A DNA stretch of 64,000 nucleotides from NCBI GenBank assembly GCA_001910725.1, contig MJGA01000035.1, forward strand, positions 185,582-249,581, given 5' to 3'. The translations under genes and the position numbers were made by a program. The DNA comes from Phanerodontia chrysosporium (taxonomy: Eukaryota; Basidiomycota; Agaricomycetes; Polyporales; Phanerochaetaceae). Shown one piece after another: positions 35,682-48,637 of this stretch. Within the stretch, counting starts at the first letter, position 1; every line of letters starts with the position of its first letter. The notes below the pieces were generated by a model. The model did not search any database and was not told the DNA's origin. It saw only the letters and a program-made list of their open reading frames with translations.

Positions 35682-36992
35682 TCATATCTTGCCGAGACTA
35701 CGTGCTCGAACACTCTCCTCTGTCTCCGTCTCTTCACCCGAGTCCTCTCCAATGTCTTCAAGCTGGTTGCTGGCCCTCCAGCGAAAGCCCTCCTCCTGCT
35801 CCTCATGGGTACTACAAGCACGCTCATGATATTCTCTCACGATATTCGCTGTAAGCTCTCCCAGGTCATCTACGGTCTTCACTCCACGAGTCCTCTGGAT
35901 GACGCTCAGGAAGCGTTGCACGTTTTCCAGGTCCGTGTCGCGCATTTCGATGGCCGCTCGCATTGCGGTTTTCGCCCGTTCTGCATAGCTCGCCGCGATT
36001 ACGACTTTCTTTATACCTTGTACTTTGGGCGTACAAAGGTCCTGGTGCGCAGCCCAGCCCTACAAGTATTGTTAGCAGCAGCTCCGAACGGGCAGTATAG
36101 CAGAAAGGTGACATACACTCCATGCACATGCTCGACAACACCAGGCAGGCTTGCGGTCGGGCGGACACGGACCGCCGCATTCGAGCACAAATGGCAAGGC
36201 CAATGTCTCCTCAATGCCACACCCCCGCGCCGCGCAGACTCTCGTTCCTGCAGGCCGCGCTGGGCGGTCTCCACTGTGATGCGGCGCCCACGACAGCATG
36301 GGGCTCGTTGCGAGCACATCCCTCACGCGCCACAGACCCTCCAGGTCCTCGAAGCGCAGCTCTGCAAGCTCTGCGCCCCGATCCTCAGGAAGTCGCAGTC
36401 GCATTCCTTCGACGAACAGAGCGACCTGCAACACCACCCCGCGGGCAGGCCGAGCGCAGCTGCCTCGTTCGCGTACCGCGCCGCAGCGTACAGGGTGTGT
36501 GCGACCGCGCCACGCCTAGCTGCGTCGTCGCTGGTGACCACGCTGCTGGGGTCGCCGAGCGTGCCGACCAGCATGCCCGCGAGCATCGCCCGTGCGCGTG
36601 CCTGGGTTTGTCGGAAGCGTGCGCCACTGTGCCGGTCGTTCGCTGGTGTCGCACACACGCCGAGCAGGACCTCGATCGCATACTCCGGATCCACATAGGC
36701 ATCGAGCCCTGTCCAATATCTGGAACAGAGGGGCAACAAGTCAGCGCGAACAAAGAAACATGAAACATGTGGCGCACCTGCTCGCGAGCTCGACACGCAC
36801 TGCGTCCCCAGCCTCGCGGCGCTCCAGCTTGTCCTCTAGCTCACGAGTGCTCTCCCAATCTCTGTCACGAAGGAGGTCGAGGTATTCGTTGATCCGTGGG
36901 GCATCGTATAACGAGTAGGTGCACGGCAGAACGAACTCTGCGCTGCGGTAGAACTGGCTCTGTCGAATGCGTTCGCTTTGCGGGTCGGCCAT
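35682..36992 (-). CDS. MYND-type zinc-finger protein 2
   Basis: Exon 1 (from 36992) encodes MADPQSERIRQSQFYRSAEF. A 58-nt intron (about 36720-36777) leads to YWTGLDAYVDPEYAIEVLLG and a helical region. The finger is CAARGCGIEE, CGGPCPPDRKPAWCCRACAWS and, after an intron with GTATGT donor, GWAAHQDLC. The C-terminus is acidic (EDIGEDSGEETETEESV). The frame is lost by one base in a GGGG run near 36434-36445, between LPAG and VVLQVALFVEGM, probably a missing G. A TATA box at about 37035-37044 sits 45 bases before the ATG. Paralogue of MYND protein 1. Confidence 0.7.
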
Positions 36993-37512
36993 GACTCGTG
37001 GACTCTGTTAAAGAGATTGGACCACCGCGGCGGCAGTATATATACAAGCTAGACCCGGTTGGAATGGCAGTTATTGTTAGAGAGACAACGTGTGGACAAT
37101 GTTGTTACTCACCTACAAGAGTGGCGCAGTTGATTGGCGACCGTCACCTCTAGCACTGACGGTAAGGCCTTGTGTTGTAGAGAAGCACCGCTAGCACACA
37201 CGCACTTGCAAGTCAAATCACATACAGAACGTCGTAGAGTACTACAGGAGAGAAAGTAACTTCAGAGATTAGTGCATTTGGTTTCGGTGTATTAGCGAGA
37301 CGGGTCCATTGATGAATACATCCAAACGAGCGTGGCGTGCAAATGACGATTATCTAGCATGGGGTAACGGTGAAGGGTATACCAAGCAATGTACAACGAA
37401 CGGCGGAAAAGTGTAATAATGGGACGAGTGACCACCACAAGATGCAGCCCAAGTGGGAACGAAGAAAGAAAATACGAACATAAATATGGAACAATTGTCC
37501 GGCGGGAGCGCT
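36993..37512. other. Intergenic between MYND2 and PIP5K
   Basis: It contains the TATA box of the MYND2 gene (37035-37044) and nothing else recognised. The PIP5K gene ends at its right edge. Confidence 0.4.
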
Positions 37513-39798
37513 TCACTCCGACTTGAAGCGCGTGCCGCCCTCGCCGCCGCGCATGATCGCCTTCATGAACGAGAAGAAGCGGTCGGCGTACTCTTCGGGT
37601 GGGACTGGACTTATTTTATGCTGCACAAATCGTCAATTCCACGTCAACCCGAAACCTCAGTGAACTCACTCGGTCAGCTTGGAGGCCCTTCCAGCAGTGC
37701 TCCAGCTTCTTGAACGTGTTGTACGGCGTCAGGATGTCGATGATGCCGAGATAGTAGATCGTGTCGAGGTTCTCGTTCGCCTCGTCCGTCGCGCGCAGGC
37801 CGCCTTCGTCTTGGTAGAACACGAAGTTCTGCCGCTCCGTGTCAGGCGCGACGTGCTCCGTGTCCAACGCCTGGGGGTCGCTCTCGCGCACGACGCGACG
37901 CATCGCAATGGCCTCGGGCGACGACGGGCCCTTACTCTGTCCCATCGTCGGCTTCCGCCGTAACAGCGGCACGTCCGGTGAGAACACCTTGAGCGTGTTC
38001 CGCCGCACATTGTCTCGGTTGCCCCGTACCATGTTGTGGATGCCGACGAGCAGGGAGTAGTCCATGACATGCAGCTTCTTGAGCAGCTCTGCATCACGCC
38101 GTATCTGCTCAGTGAGTAGTGCACGCTTCTCTGGGCCCAGCTCGAGCGACTTTCCACGGTTAATCCAGTTGAGGTCCTTCAAGACCGCACGAGGATTCTG
38201 CGCCGCCTTCTCCTCGGGGTACTCCCGACCAACGGTACTGCCCTTCAGATCGTACGTCTCATGAATATCCTTGTGTGGCGGGAATAGGTTATTCATGATC
38301 ACGAAATGAATTTTCCGACCATGTGGTAGCTTGACACGATGCAGGCCGTAGAAGCGCGACAACAGTGTATGGGGGTTGGTCTTCACGTGCTCGTGATATT
38401 GCTTTAAGATGCGGCGGAGAAACTTGTGCTCGTTGTGATGGATCGTCTTGATGATAAAGCGATAGTCGCGGGAGAAGTAGAAGAACGAACCAGACTTCCC
38501 TGGCGAGCCCAGCTCTGACAGAATATACTTCGCGGTCAAGGATAGTAGGTAGTCGGCAGGATCAAGTTGGAAATGGTCTTCGCGAAGCTCACGAAACACC
38601 CAAGGTGCATAATCCTTGAACTTGAAATCGTACTTGGTGGACGGTGTAAGTTCGTTACCGATGCTGCGGACGATCAGCAAAGTAATGCGATAGATAGACG
38701 GCGAACATACAAATCAAACGAGTACTTGTGCGCAGCCTTGTAGTCCTCATCCGTGAGTGGGCGACGCATCTTCGCCTGACATCGGGATACGGCAACGCGA
38801 ATACCGGTGAGCATGTTGAACATCAGCACGTAATTGACGTGCCCTTCGCCAATGAGGTTGCCCACTACCGGCTTCTCTTCTGCGCGATTCGAGAGCGCAC
38901 GCACCAACGATGTCGTTCGCGTTAACTTGTTCGCCCCCTGCTCAGCCCGTAGTTTCTCCTGCTCCGCCTCCTGCGCTGCCTTCCTCTTCGACATCCGCTC
39001 CTTTCGAATCTGCTCTGCCTGTTGTTGAATATCCGACGCGAGCTCGCCCAGTTCGTCTGCATTAGCTTCGAGCGTGTCATGGCTGAACTGTTGCCCCAGC
39101 GGTGTCGGCGGATGCCGCGAGGACGACGACAGTATGCTCGCAGAGCCCGTTGTGTTTCGACGGGAAGGAACATGATGGGGCGGGTGCAGAAGGCCGTCTT
39201 CGGGGCTCGACGGGGCTAGTGATGTGCCGTCAGACTGCGCACGAGCAAGCCGCGGGGAGACAGAGGAGGAGGCGTATTTCTGTGAGATGTCTGTGTCGGC
39301 AGACGACCGCCGTCCTATGCTGGGCGGCAGTCTTGGCGAGGCCTTGCGTGGGGATGGCGGTTGTCGAGGGGGCTCCTCAAACGTAATCGGACGGCCATTC
39401 GCAGACGGTGTATGTGACTTGGGAGATTCTGGCATGTGTTCCTCATCCATCGGCTCAATCTCGTCGCCGACGCTAGCTGGAGGCGAGGGTGGGGGAGGGC
39501 CGACTTTCGACTCTAATGCGTCTTCCGGTAGCGGTGAGTTCGACAGCGGTCGCTTTCCAGGAGCATAGTGGATCTTTTGCGACATGCCGTCAGTGACGAC
39601 GGTCACTGAATGCTTCACTTCGAGCCGCACCTCTTCCTCGCCAGAGCCGGGGAGGGAAGTGGTAACCGGGGTTCTCGAGGCCGCAGGGGCAGGTATAGAA
39701 AGGAAGGAAACGTTGGAAGAGCTCGCCTGACCAAGTCTGCTGGGTTCGCCTAGGCTTTCCGGGGAAGACGAGAGAGGAGCGGAGAGAACAGTGGACAT
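37513..39798 (-). CDS. Phosphatidylinositol-4-phosphate 5-kinase (Mss4/Its3 type)
   Basis: Three exons: 39798-38711, 38663-37670 and 37620-37513, with 47- and 49-nt introns. The N-terminal 250 residues are Ser/Pro-rich and disordered, with a Lys/Glu coiled coil (QQQAEQIRKERMSKRKAAQEA). The PIPK domain starts near VVGNLIGEGHVNYVLMFNML. It continues through YAPWVFRELRE, SGSFFYFSRDYRFIIKTI (catalytic lysine), NNLFPPH, DLKGSTVGREY, MDYSLLVGIH and YYLGIIDILTPYNTFKKLEH (IID metal site), and ends with PPEEYADRFFSFM (substrate-specificity/activation loop). It makes PI(4,5)P2 at the plasma membrane and acts in actin organisation and endocytosis. The frame is intact. Confidence 0.93.
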
Positions 39799-40052
39799 AG
39801 ATGTAACAAAGATGTGTCGTCGCCTAGAATCACAGTCTGCAGCTTCGACTAGCGCAGAACAGCTGAGACAGAAGAAGTGAAAGTAACAGTGGGCGACTCA
39901 GGAAGAGATAAATAATGGATTCTCCTCCTTGCGCATGAGACGGCGTCGTCGTCGGGAAAGAGATGTTCGACGGTGGCCGTTAAGGTAGACGCGGACCAAA
40001 ATCCGGCGAAACTCTGATCAAACCCCTCGGGCGGTACCCATGGACCCACAAA

Positions 40053-42145
40053 CTAGCCAAGTATGGATTTTATCTGATAAATGTGATAACGGTTCCGGCC
40101 GTCCCGCGGAAGCAAGCTCGGTCTTGGCGCCTGATAGTGCACTAGAAATGGTATGCATGCGGGCGAATTTTGCCCAGCATCTGCCTGATTCGGAGTAAAA
40201 CACGACAATATGCAGACGAACGGCACGTCGTGACTCGTCGAAGACTGCTGTACCTCCTCTGGATTATAACTGACTTGAGCGAGCCCTACTATAAACTCCC
40301 CCTGATCCTCGTTGGACACGTCCTCGAGGGAGCGCCCCATCGTTTCTGGCACTAACATCGTGGAGAACACGCCGGTGGTCATAATCAAAGCAAAGATCTC
40401 GAGGCTGTCCAGAAAGCTCAGCCCATACCAGGACGCTGGGGCAGAGGAGACGTCAACTCACATATGTTTTACGAAGTGATCCTCGCCCCCAATGTCCTTC
40501 AGCCGAGCGAACCCCACCTGTGCAATCACCGCCCCCACCTTGCCAGAGGCGGCAGATATGCCAAACGCCGTGCTCCTGTACCGCGTCGGGAAGGCCTCTC
40601 CGGGTGTCACGGAGACCGTTGAGTTTGGCCCAAAATTCGAGAAGAAGTTACACATGCAGTACAGGAACACGAAGAAGCGAGTGCCAGCGATGCTGGCGTT
40701 CAGCTTGTCGTACGCGAAACCCATGATGACGAACAGCACGGCCAGTACTGTGAAGCCCATCGCTTGGATCGGTTTGCGCCCCCAGCGGTCGATCGTAAAT
40801 ACGCAGACATATGCACCGGGTATTTGACCCGCGACGGTGAGGATGAGGTTCCCAATACAGATGTTGCGCAAGTTCTCGTACACGGCTGCCGTTCCTGTCA
40901 AGTCGGGCGATGGCGTCCCAAACCCAATTGCATCGAGAATGATGGCAGTGTTAAGGCCAAGGCCGTAGAATGATATCTGCGGGATAGTCAGCAGACAACA
41001 TCCCTGCCGTACAAAGCTACGCACGTCGATGGCAAACCAACTCCAGCAAGTACCAATCATAATCTTCAGGTTCTTCCACTGCGAGAAGTACTGCCTGAAG
41101 TCACGGATGGATGCCCGTGGCGCGACGACACGCTGCATGATTGCGTCCGGGTCCACATCGAACGTGCCGTTCTTCAAGATACGATCAACGTCATCTGCCG
41201 CTTGCTTCACGTTTCTTTCTATGTCCATCGTGAAGCGCGGAGTCTCCGGGATTGTCAGTCGAAAGTAGAGCGCGACAGCCCCAGGGACGCAGCCAAGGCC
41301 TATCACCAAGCGCCACATCGCATCGAGGGTGGCGAGGTTGTTCGGGTCGTCCTGCAACAGAGTATCCTTATATGCGGCGGTAACAATAAGACCGACGAGG
41401 CGACTATAATGCGAGTGTCAGCACAGGTGTGGACCTACCAGAGGTGTACGCAGGCGCTTACCGAACGCTTCCCAGCCCTGAGCTGCGCCTACGGCCACGA
41501 TGAGAGCACCACGGGTCTTGATCGACGCAAACTCTGAAGGGATGATAGTTGATAAAGGATGATCGCCTCCTATTCCAGCCCCCATCTGACGCGCAGTGAG
41601 AATAATGGGATGACGAGGAGGTGTACTACTCACGACGCCTCGCCAGAGGATGATGATAGCAATAATGTTCACGGCGTGCGCTTCTCCTGCTACCGCTTGT
41701 CCAAATGTCCCAAGTATGATGATCATGAGTTCGACACCGTCTAGAAAACAGGGTCAGTGGGGACATAGGACGCTCAGAAAGACAACTTACACATGCGCTT
41801 CCGACCCACGTAGTCGGCCAACCATCCGAAAATGAACTGACCGAAGATGGTGCCGACGGGCGTTGCGACCTTCAAGCCCAGGTCCTGATTCGTGGAGAGC
41901 TGTTGGTTCTTGCCGTAGACGTAGCCGATCATAGCAGCCGCTACATTGATCTACGACATGGGTCAAGCCACCGAAAGCGAGATTGCGTCAGAGACTTACA
42001 GCAAAGATGTCGTATCTGACCGTTTGAATACCTGAGAGCGTGAACTCAAGAGAACTGCAGGGCGCACTTACGAATCGGTGAAGAACCCTACCCCAGTGAC
42101 GACCAGGATCTTTACATGGAACCAGCTACGAGATGGTGAGAGCAT
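40053..42145 (-). CDS. High-affinity phosphate:H+ symporter, PHO84-like (MFS)
   Basis: The ATG at 42145 gives [16 protein letters not shown], but a further upstream exon is possible because family members have a longer N-terminus. Many exons follow: 42145-42072, a 16-nt micro-exon 42015-42000, 41950-41791, 41740-41634, 41585 onward and others. Family signatures: [111 protein letters not shown] and [11 protein letters not shown]. Residues match the Pho84 clade rather than sugar porters. It imports inorganic phosphate at the plasma membrane. The exact 3' end is uncertain (an intron may follow GLAQ). Confidence 0.85.
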
Positions 42146-42543
42146 GGTCCTAGGCCAGCCTGACGGTTATGACAGCAGCTCACGACCAGGGTGCATTTGC
42201 GTCGCAAGCGCTCGTGCACGACAGCGGGTTCACCACGCCATTGGCCCCGCCACTGAGGCCCGGACGCCCCTCTTCTGCGATCAACTTCTGAGGAACTGTG
42301 TCCTGACTTCCTGTGTGTCCAGAGCAAGTCGTGCGAAGATCATCAAATGGTTGTCGCACGGGTCTCAGACCTATACTGTCACGCTGATGACGGCCGCGTC
42401 TGGAGGGTGCTTGCGCGAGAACAGACAGGCACTGTAAGCGAGATGTCTAATCATGGCGCAGACGCTTCGAGCGCAAGCGAACGAGCGTCGTAGGACGGTA
42501 AGCCATAACCTGCGTTCACGCTTAAGGAAGGAGGACACACCTG

Positions 42544-44485
42544 TCAGAACGTGAAGACGGGGTAGGTCACGTTGTTCGTCGCCCGTCTGGGCTGCTGAGC
42601 ACACGGGGCTTCCGTAATTCCGTATAGATTGTACAGTCCACCTAACGTTACAGCATATATCGAACTTAGGATGTCTTCCTCCACCGCGCTGAAGATGCTT
42701 GGGGCGCGTCTAGGCTGGAAGCTCCCCGTGTAGCCCTTGGGCACGATCGGGAACCACTTGCGGAAGACGAGCTGCGGGTCGTACCTAGCCTTTATCTCGG
42801 CAAGGCGTTCGTAATGCACGCCGAAGACGTCGCGCACACGTTCGTCGCCGAGGCCAAAGTTGGCATACTAGGCACCGCAACGTGTCAGCAAGGGCCCTGA
42901 CGGGGAAGAGCAAGAGAGAACACACGCCGCGCGCGACCTCGAGATCCATGCCCGACCGCTTGCTCTCTTCCGTACGGACCGATTTGGCGTGCGCAGACGT
43001 CCACTGACGCATCTGCACGAGGTTGTGAGCTTCGGCGACGAGATCAGGTGCTCGAGACGTACCGTCGAGTCAAGCTCAGGATTTGTGTAACGCGTGGCAA
43101 ACGTGATGTTATAGAATGGGCCACGGTTTGCGAACGAGGTCGCATCGAAGGGCACCTCCATGAGCTTGTCATAGGCATGCAGCTCAATGATGATCGCAGT
43201 CCTGCAGCGAGTCCATTAGACGCACAGGCTAGAGACGCACGAAGCAGGTCCGACGTACGGCTTAGCATCAGGGTACTCTTGCACAAGCTTGACATACTCG
43301 TTAAAGAGGTTCGTCAGGATGTCTGCGTCGACTTGAGCAAGGGCGGCGCTTTTCATGACCTTCCGTTGGCCGTGCGTCGCCATCGGGTTCTGGACCGCGT
43401 TCTGCTGCTCGTACGGGATCTCCTGCGTCATGTCTGCAACGGGCCCAACGTCGTAGAATGCCTTGAAGCGCTTCTTTCCCTCCTCGGCTGGGCCGTTGAA
43501 GAAGGGAATCAGCACCACCGCAGGCTGGAAGGCTGGTGGGGGGCAGGCGTAGGCGATGAAGCAGCTCTCATCCACTGAGGATGTTGAGAGCCAGGCGCGA
43601 GCTGCATCAATGACAGCAGAGAGTTGCGGGGGCGTGAAGACGACCTGTCAGGCATTAGTTCACGACCCGCTTGAAAACATGCAGCAACCGGCATACCAGA
43701 CCAGACCAGACGGGGTTCGTCTGCGGGTAGGCTTTGAAAACAAAAGAGGTTACGACTCCAAAGTTCGAACCTGCCCCTAGACGGACATCAAGGCTTAAGG
43801 GCAAGGACGACTGAGTGCGTCGCTACTTACCACGTATAGCCCAGAACAAGTCGGGTGCTCTGTCTCGCTGCACGTCAGGATGTCGCCGTTCGCTGTGACA
43901 ATCTGGGCCTGGACAAGGTTGTCGATTGTGAGACCATACTTAGGTGTCAGCCATCCGTACCCTCCGCCGAGGGTAAGCCCGCCGACGCCTTTCCGTAGAG
44001 GTCAATGATCGCGAGTACGCGAGCCCAGAGACGCGACGAACCGGTGTGGTTGACTGTTCCGCCAACGGTCGCCAGCCCATACTTCGCGGCCTCTTTGTCT
44101 ACAGTCTCCCAGATCGCGCCTCCCCCGACGGTGAGCAGACGCTCATCGACATCAACGGTTACACTGCCGAGGTGACGGAGGTCGATTACAAGGTCTTCCG
44201 AGACGAAGCTCCAGAAGTCGAATGTCCGCCACCCTTGATAGCAATCTCGAGACCATTCGAGACAGCGTATTTGATCTGACGCTCTAAGTAAGCAGATGAG
44301 AGGATAAGGGGCGACACTCCTCCGTACAGCTTTGGAGACGTCCTCGGGGACTTGGGAAACACGACGACTTTCGCTGGCCTCTGAGCGTTGTCAGCCCAGC
44401 GGTGAATTGCTTCGCTGTAAGCTTCGCCATCGTTTGGAGTGACGACTTGGTCTTTGGGGAATACAGAGTAGATATCAGCAACCAT
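42544..44485 (-). CDS. FAD-linked oxidase, berberine-bridge-enzyme (BBE) type
   Basis: The N-terminal exon starts [20 protein letters not shown] at 44485. The FAD-binding_4 segment reads [22 protein letters not shown], whose GGGHS histidine is the usual covalent FAD attachment point. Downstream exons give the GGGYGW-type loop region (about 43900-44000), [18 protein letters not shown], and the BBE C-terminal motif [17 protein letters not shown] before a hydrophobic tail. One base is missing near 44350 (CCCC) between FPKSP and EDVSKAV, and other exon joins are not resolved. Such enzymes oxidise sugars, alkaloids or phenolics. No convincing signal peptide is seen. Confidence 0.8.
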
Positions 44486-45164
44486 GGTATTCGCAAGTCG
44501 GAGTCGACACAGAAGAGTGAGTTAGGGGCAAGCTGAGGCGCGTTGCTTGTACCGGCTGGTATATATCACAAGCATGGCGCTGCATCGATTAGCAGCTCTG
44601 CAGGACCACGTAAAGGACATTCTCCGGATACCGAGAAGCGTGCGTACACGCAGTTGCGTTCCCGCAAGCCGTGAGATTTGCGCGGCCTCGGCATCAAGTA
44701 ATGACTAGTCATTTGCAGCGGAGCAAAGTCAAATAACGGCCAATATTGCGTGTCCGCAGTCGAGTCAGTGACCGAGCCCTGGCGATAATGGACAAGAGAA
44801 CTGCTGCTGGCTGGTCGCGTTCGTTGGGCTGGTGATGGCGAGGGCGATGAGACAGTCCGAGACTCGGAAATAGCTTCAGAAGAGAAAGCAGTCCAATCGC
44901 ACACGCTAGCTCGCGACGTCGTTTACGGGAACGAATGGATTTGCACAGCGCGGCAGCGGCAGCCAGCGTCGACGCGTCTTCGCGAGGCCGAGTCGGCGTG
45001 TCACTCTGCTGACGTCGGCGCGTGACAAGAGAGATGGTCACGCTATACAGTCACTCTCGGCATCGCCCGACCTTCGCCACGCCACCCAAACCTTCGCTTG
45101 GACTATATCACGGGCGCTTACTGACTTTCCCCCACAGCCCTCAAAGCCCTCAAGACTAAAAAGC
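44486..45164. other. Divergent promoter region, BBE oxidase / RPL10A
   Basis: Both genes point away from this 680-bp stretch. A TATA-like ggtatatatcac at about 44559-44570 is placed for the BBE gene. Pyrimidine-rich sequence precedes the ribosomal protein gene. Confidence 0.45.
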
Positions 45165-46039
45165 ATGAGGTGCGCCTCGACGTCGTCGCCTGCGGCGAGT
45201 ATCCCGTCCTGATGCTATCGACTATGCAGCGGAAGCAAGCTCTCAGTGTCAAGCGTGCGGGGCTCCGTCCGCGACCTCCTCGCCGCCAGCGCCGAGAAGA
45301 AGCGCAACTTCGTCGAGACCATCGAGCTCCAGATTGGTCTCAAGAACTACGACCCTCAGCGTGACAAGCGTTTCTCGGGTACCGTCAAGTAAGTACTCAG
45401 TGCTGCTGCCTGTGGCCGCGACGGAGCCTTACCATGGTTCCCCAGGCTTCCTCACGTCCCCCGTCCTCGCATGTCCATCTGCATTCTCGCCGATGCCGCC
45501 GACATCGACCGTGCCAAGCAGATCGACCTCGAGTACATGTCCGTTGACGACTTGAAGAAGCTCAACAAGAACAAGAAGCTCGTCAAGAAGCTCGCCAAGA
45601 AGTACGATGCTTTCCTTGCTTCCGAGGCTCTCATCAAGCAGATCCCTCGTCTGCTTGGACCCGGTCTCTCCAAGGGTGAGTGACACGCTCCTCGTTCTGC
45701 ATCACAATGCCGACGGTCCTGCAGCTGGCAAGTTCCCCACCCCCGTCTCCCACAGCGAGGACTTGAACAACAAGATCACTGAGGTCCGCTCGACCATCAA
45801 GTTCCAGCTCAAGAAGGTTCTCTGCTTGGGTGTCGCTGTCGGCCACGTCGACATGACTGAGGACCAGGTTCTCGGCAACGTCATGCTGAGTGCGTGTTGC
45901 CTTTTGACGATGTGGATTTCATTACTTACCGCTCTCGTCAGGCATCAACTTCCTCGTCTCCCTGCTCAAGAAGAACTGGCAGAACGTCAAGTCTCTGCAC
46001 ATCAAGTCCACCATGGGCAAGCCCATCCGTCTCTTCTAA
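45165..46039 (+). CDS. RPL10A: 60S ribosomal protein uL1 (L10a)
   Basis: Five exons: 45165-45169 (only ATG AG), 45230-45388, 45446-45675, 45725-45889 and 45942-46039, with introns of 49-60 nt and canonical GT-AG ends. The joined protein begins [20 protein letters not shown]. It carries uL1 signatures [81 protein letters not shown] and [15 protein letters not shown] at the C-terminus. It forms the L1 stalk and helps release deacylated tRNA from the E site. The frame is intact. Confidence 0.95.
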
Positions 46040-46560
46040 GCGGTGTCGTTCGCCACGCCAGGTCGTTCATCGGCCTGAGAGGGCTAGTGCTGGGGGATGC
46101 GCCTGCGCTACTTGGGGCCGTAATGCACAACATGAAGCCCCGCACGCTTAGACCAACGGCTTCTTAGAGGGCTGGGAGCCGATTGGGAGCTGATGCGGCT
46201 TCAGGTATCTGCGCGCTTCGTCTCATACACTTCTGCTTTCTTCTGCACCGTCGTGCAGATGCATGTCGTAGTCTACACACCCTATGGGCAACTTCTGTAA
46301 CATTAACGCACGCGTGTACGATCATGAGAGAGTCGCTGAAATGCTCGCGTAAAGGAAGGCTCAACAGTGGTCGCTGCCTGAGACTTGTACCCCATCTCGA
46401 GGCCGGCGGCGGTGCCGACGATGAAGTCATTTTTCCGAGGCTCGAAATTTGGCCGGCGCTAGCAGATCGATTATTCAAAAGTGCGCTTTCTGCACGTCCA
46501 CCACCATCTCCCCCTCTTCTACACCGTCACCGACGACGTAGACCAAAAAGACAACATACG
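46040..46560. other. Intergenic / ARB1 promoter region
   Basis: Nothing recognised apart from pyrimidine tracts just upstream of the ARB1 ATG. Confidence 0.4.
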
Positions 46561-48637
46561 ATGGCCCCCTCCGCATCCAAGCAGAAGCGTCTCGCTGAGA
46601 AGGCCGCGAAACAGGCCGCCAAGGGCAAGGGCGCCACGGACACTTCATCCACGACTGGCACGACCCCGACGGGCTCTGCCCCTGGCTCGTCCACGAACAC
46701 ACCGCTGACAAGCAACTCGGCGGCAGGATCCCAGGAGGACCTCTCCGCGATGGCGAAGCTGCAGATTGCTACGGACAGGTGCGTGTCCCGACATTTGACG
46801 GAGGGGGTGGGGCGCTGACTACTCTGCAGGAGCGCAGCAGGTGTCCTCGTTTCCGACCCCAAGGGCCGTGATATCAAGATCGACTCGTACACCCTCTCAT
46901 TCCACGGACGGCTGCTCATCGAGGGCGCGGAGATCTCGCTCAACTACGGCCAGCGGTATGGTCTGCTCGGCGAAAACGGCTCAGGAAAGTCGACACTCCT
47001 GCAATCCCTCGCGGATCGCGACATCCCCATTCCCGAGCACATCGACATCTACCTCGTTCGCGGCGAGGCAGAGCCCTCGGACGTCAACGCGCTCGACTAC
47101 ATCGTCAAGAGCGCGAAGGAGAAGGTCGCCCGCCTCGAAGCGCGTATTGAGGAGCTCTCCGTCGCGGAAGACATTGACGAGGTTCAGCTCGACCAGCTCT
47201 ACGAGGAGCTCGAGGAGATGGACCCGAGCACGTTCGAGGCCAAGGCAGGCTCCATTCTCCACGGTCTTGGCTTCTCGCAAGAGATGATGCACCGGCCGAC
47301 GAAAGACATGTCCGGTGGTTGGCGTATGCGTGTCGCGCTCGCGCGCGCGTTGTTCGTCAAGCCGCACCTGCTCCTGCTCGACGAGCCGACCAACCATCTC
47401 GATCTCGAGGCGGTCGTCTGGCTGGAAGCGTACCTCTCGATGTACAACCACATCCTCGTCATCACGTCCCACTCGCAGGATTTCATGGACAGCGTATGCA
47501 CGAACATTATGGATCTGACGATGAAGAAGAAGCTCGTGTACTATGGTGGTAACTACTCGACGTACGTGAGGACGAAGGCGGAGAACGAGGTCAACCAGAT
47601 GAAGGCGTACCAGAAGCAGCAGGACGAGATTGCGCACATTAAAAAGTGAGTCCCACAGAGGTTATGTCACCGTAGAAAAACTGACCCAATGCTCTCAGGT
47701 TCATCGCATCGGCCGGTACATACGCGAACTTGGTGAAGCAGGCAAAGTCGAAGCAGAAGATCATCGACAAGATGGAGGCGGCCGGTCTCGTGGAGAAGGT
47801 CGAGACGCCACGGCCGCTGCGCTTCAACTTCGAGGACGTCTCGAAGCTCCCACCGCCTATCCTGGCGTTCAACGATGTCGCGTTCTCGTACTCTGGCAAG
47901 CCCGAGGACTACCTATACAAGAATCTATCGTTCGGTATCGAGTAAGTGCCGCTGCCTTCGGTCCACGAATGTTAGCTAAGTATGTTCATTGCAGCATGGA
48001 CTCGCGTGTGGCCATTGTCGGACAGAACGGTACTGGCAAGTCGACGCTGCTGAACTTGATCACCGGCGATCTGCAGCCATGCGAGGGCACGATCTCGCGG
48101 CACGCGAACCTGAAGCTCGCGAAGTACTCGCAGCACTCTGCTGACCAGCTTCCGTACGATATGTCGCCGATCGAGCACTTCCAGAGGTTGTACAGCCAGA
48201 AGTACCCCGAGAAAGACGTGCAGGCATGGCGCGCGCAGTTGGGTCGCTTCGGTCTCTCGGGATCCCACCAGACCTCGCCCATCAAACAGCTGTCGGACGG
48301 TTTGCGGAACCGTGTCGTTTTCGCACAGCTCGCGATGGAGCACCCGCACATCTTGCTGCTCGACGAGCCGACGAACCACTTGGACATGGCCTCCATCGAT
48401 GCGCTCGCGCGGGCCATCAAGGAGTACGAGGGTGGTGTCGTGATCGTGTCACACGACTTCCGTCTCATCTCGCAGGTGGCGGAGGAGCTGTGGGAGGTCA
48501 AGGACCGCAAGATCAAGAACTTGACGAAGGAGGATATTTCAATCGTGGACTACAAGAAGATGCTGGTGAAGAACTCACAGGCGGCGCTGGAGAAGGCGAA
48601 GCTTTTCTCGAAGACAGCGGGCAAGGCGAAGGTGTAA
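46561..48637 (+). CDS. ARB1: ABCF-family ATPase ARB1 (ribosome biogenesis)
   Basis: Four exons: 46561-46778, 46830-47645, 47699-47941 and 47995-48637. A Lys/Ala/Ser-rich N-terminus is followed by two ABC cassettes without membrane segments. Cassette 1 has Walker A GENGSGKS, signature SGGWR and Walker B LLLLDEPTNHLD. The linker helix (KSKQKIIDKMEAAGLVEK) joins cassette 2 with GQNGTGKS, LSDGLRNR and LLLDEPTNHLD. Its order and the DSRVAIVGQNGTGKST and DMSPIEHF features fit ARB1/ABCF2 rather than GCN20 or ELF3. It shuttles between nucleus and cytoplasm and is required for 40S and 60S biogenesis. Intact. Confidence 0.93.
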
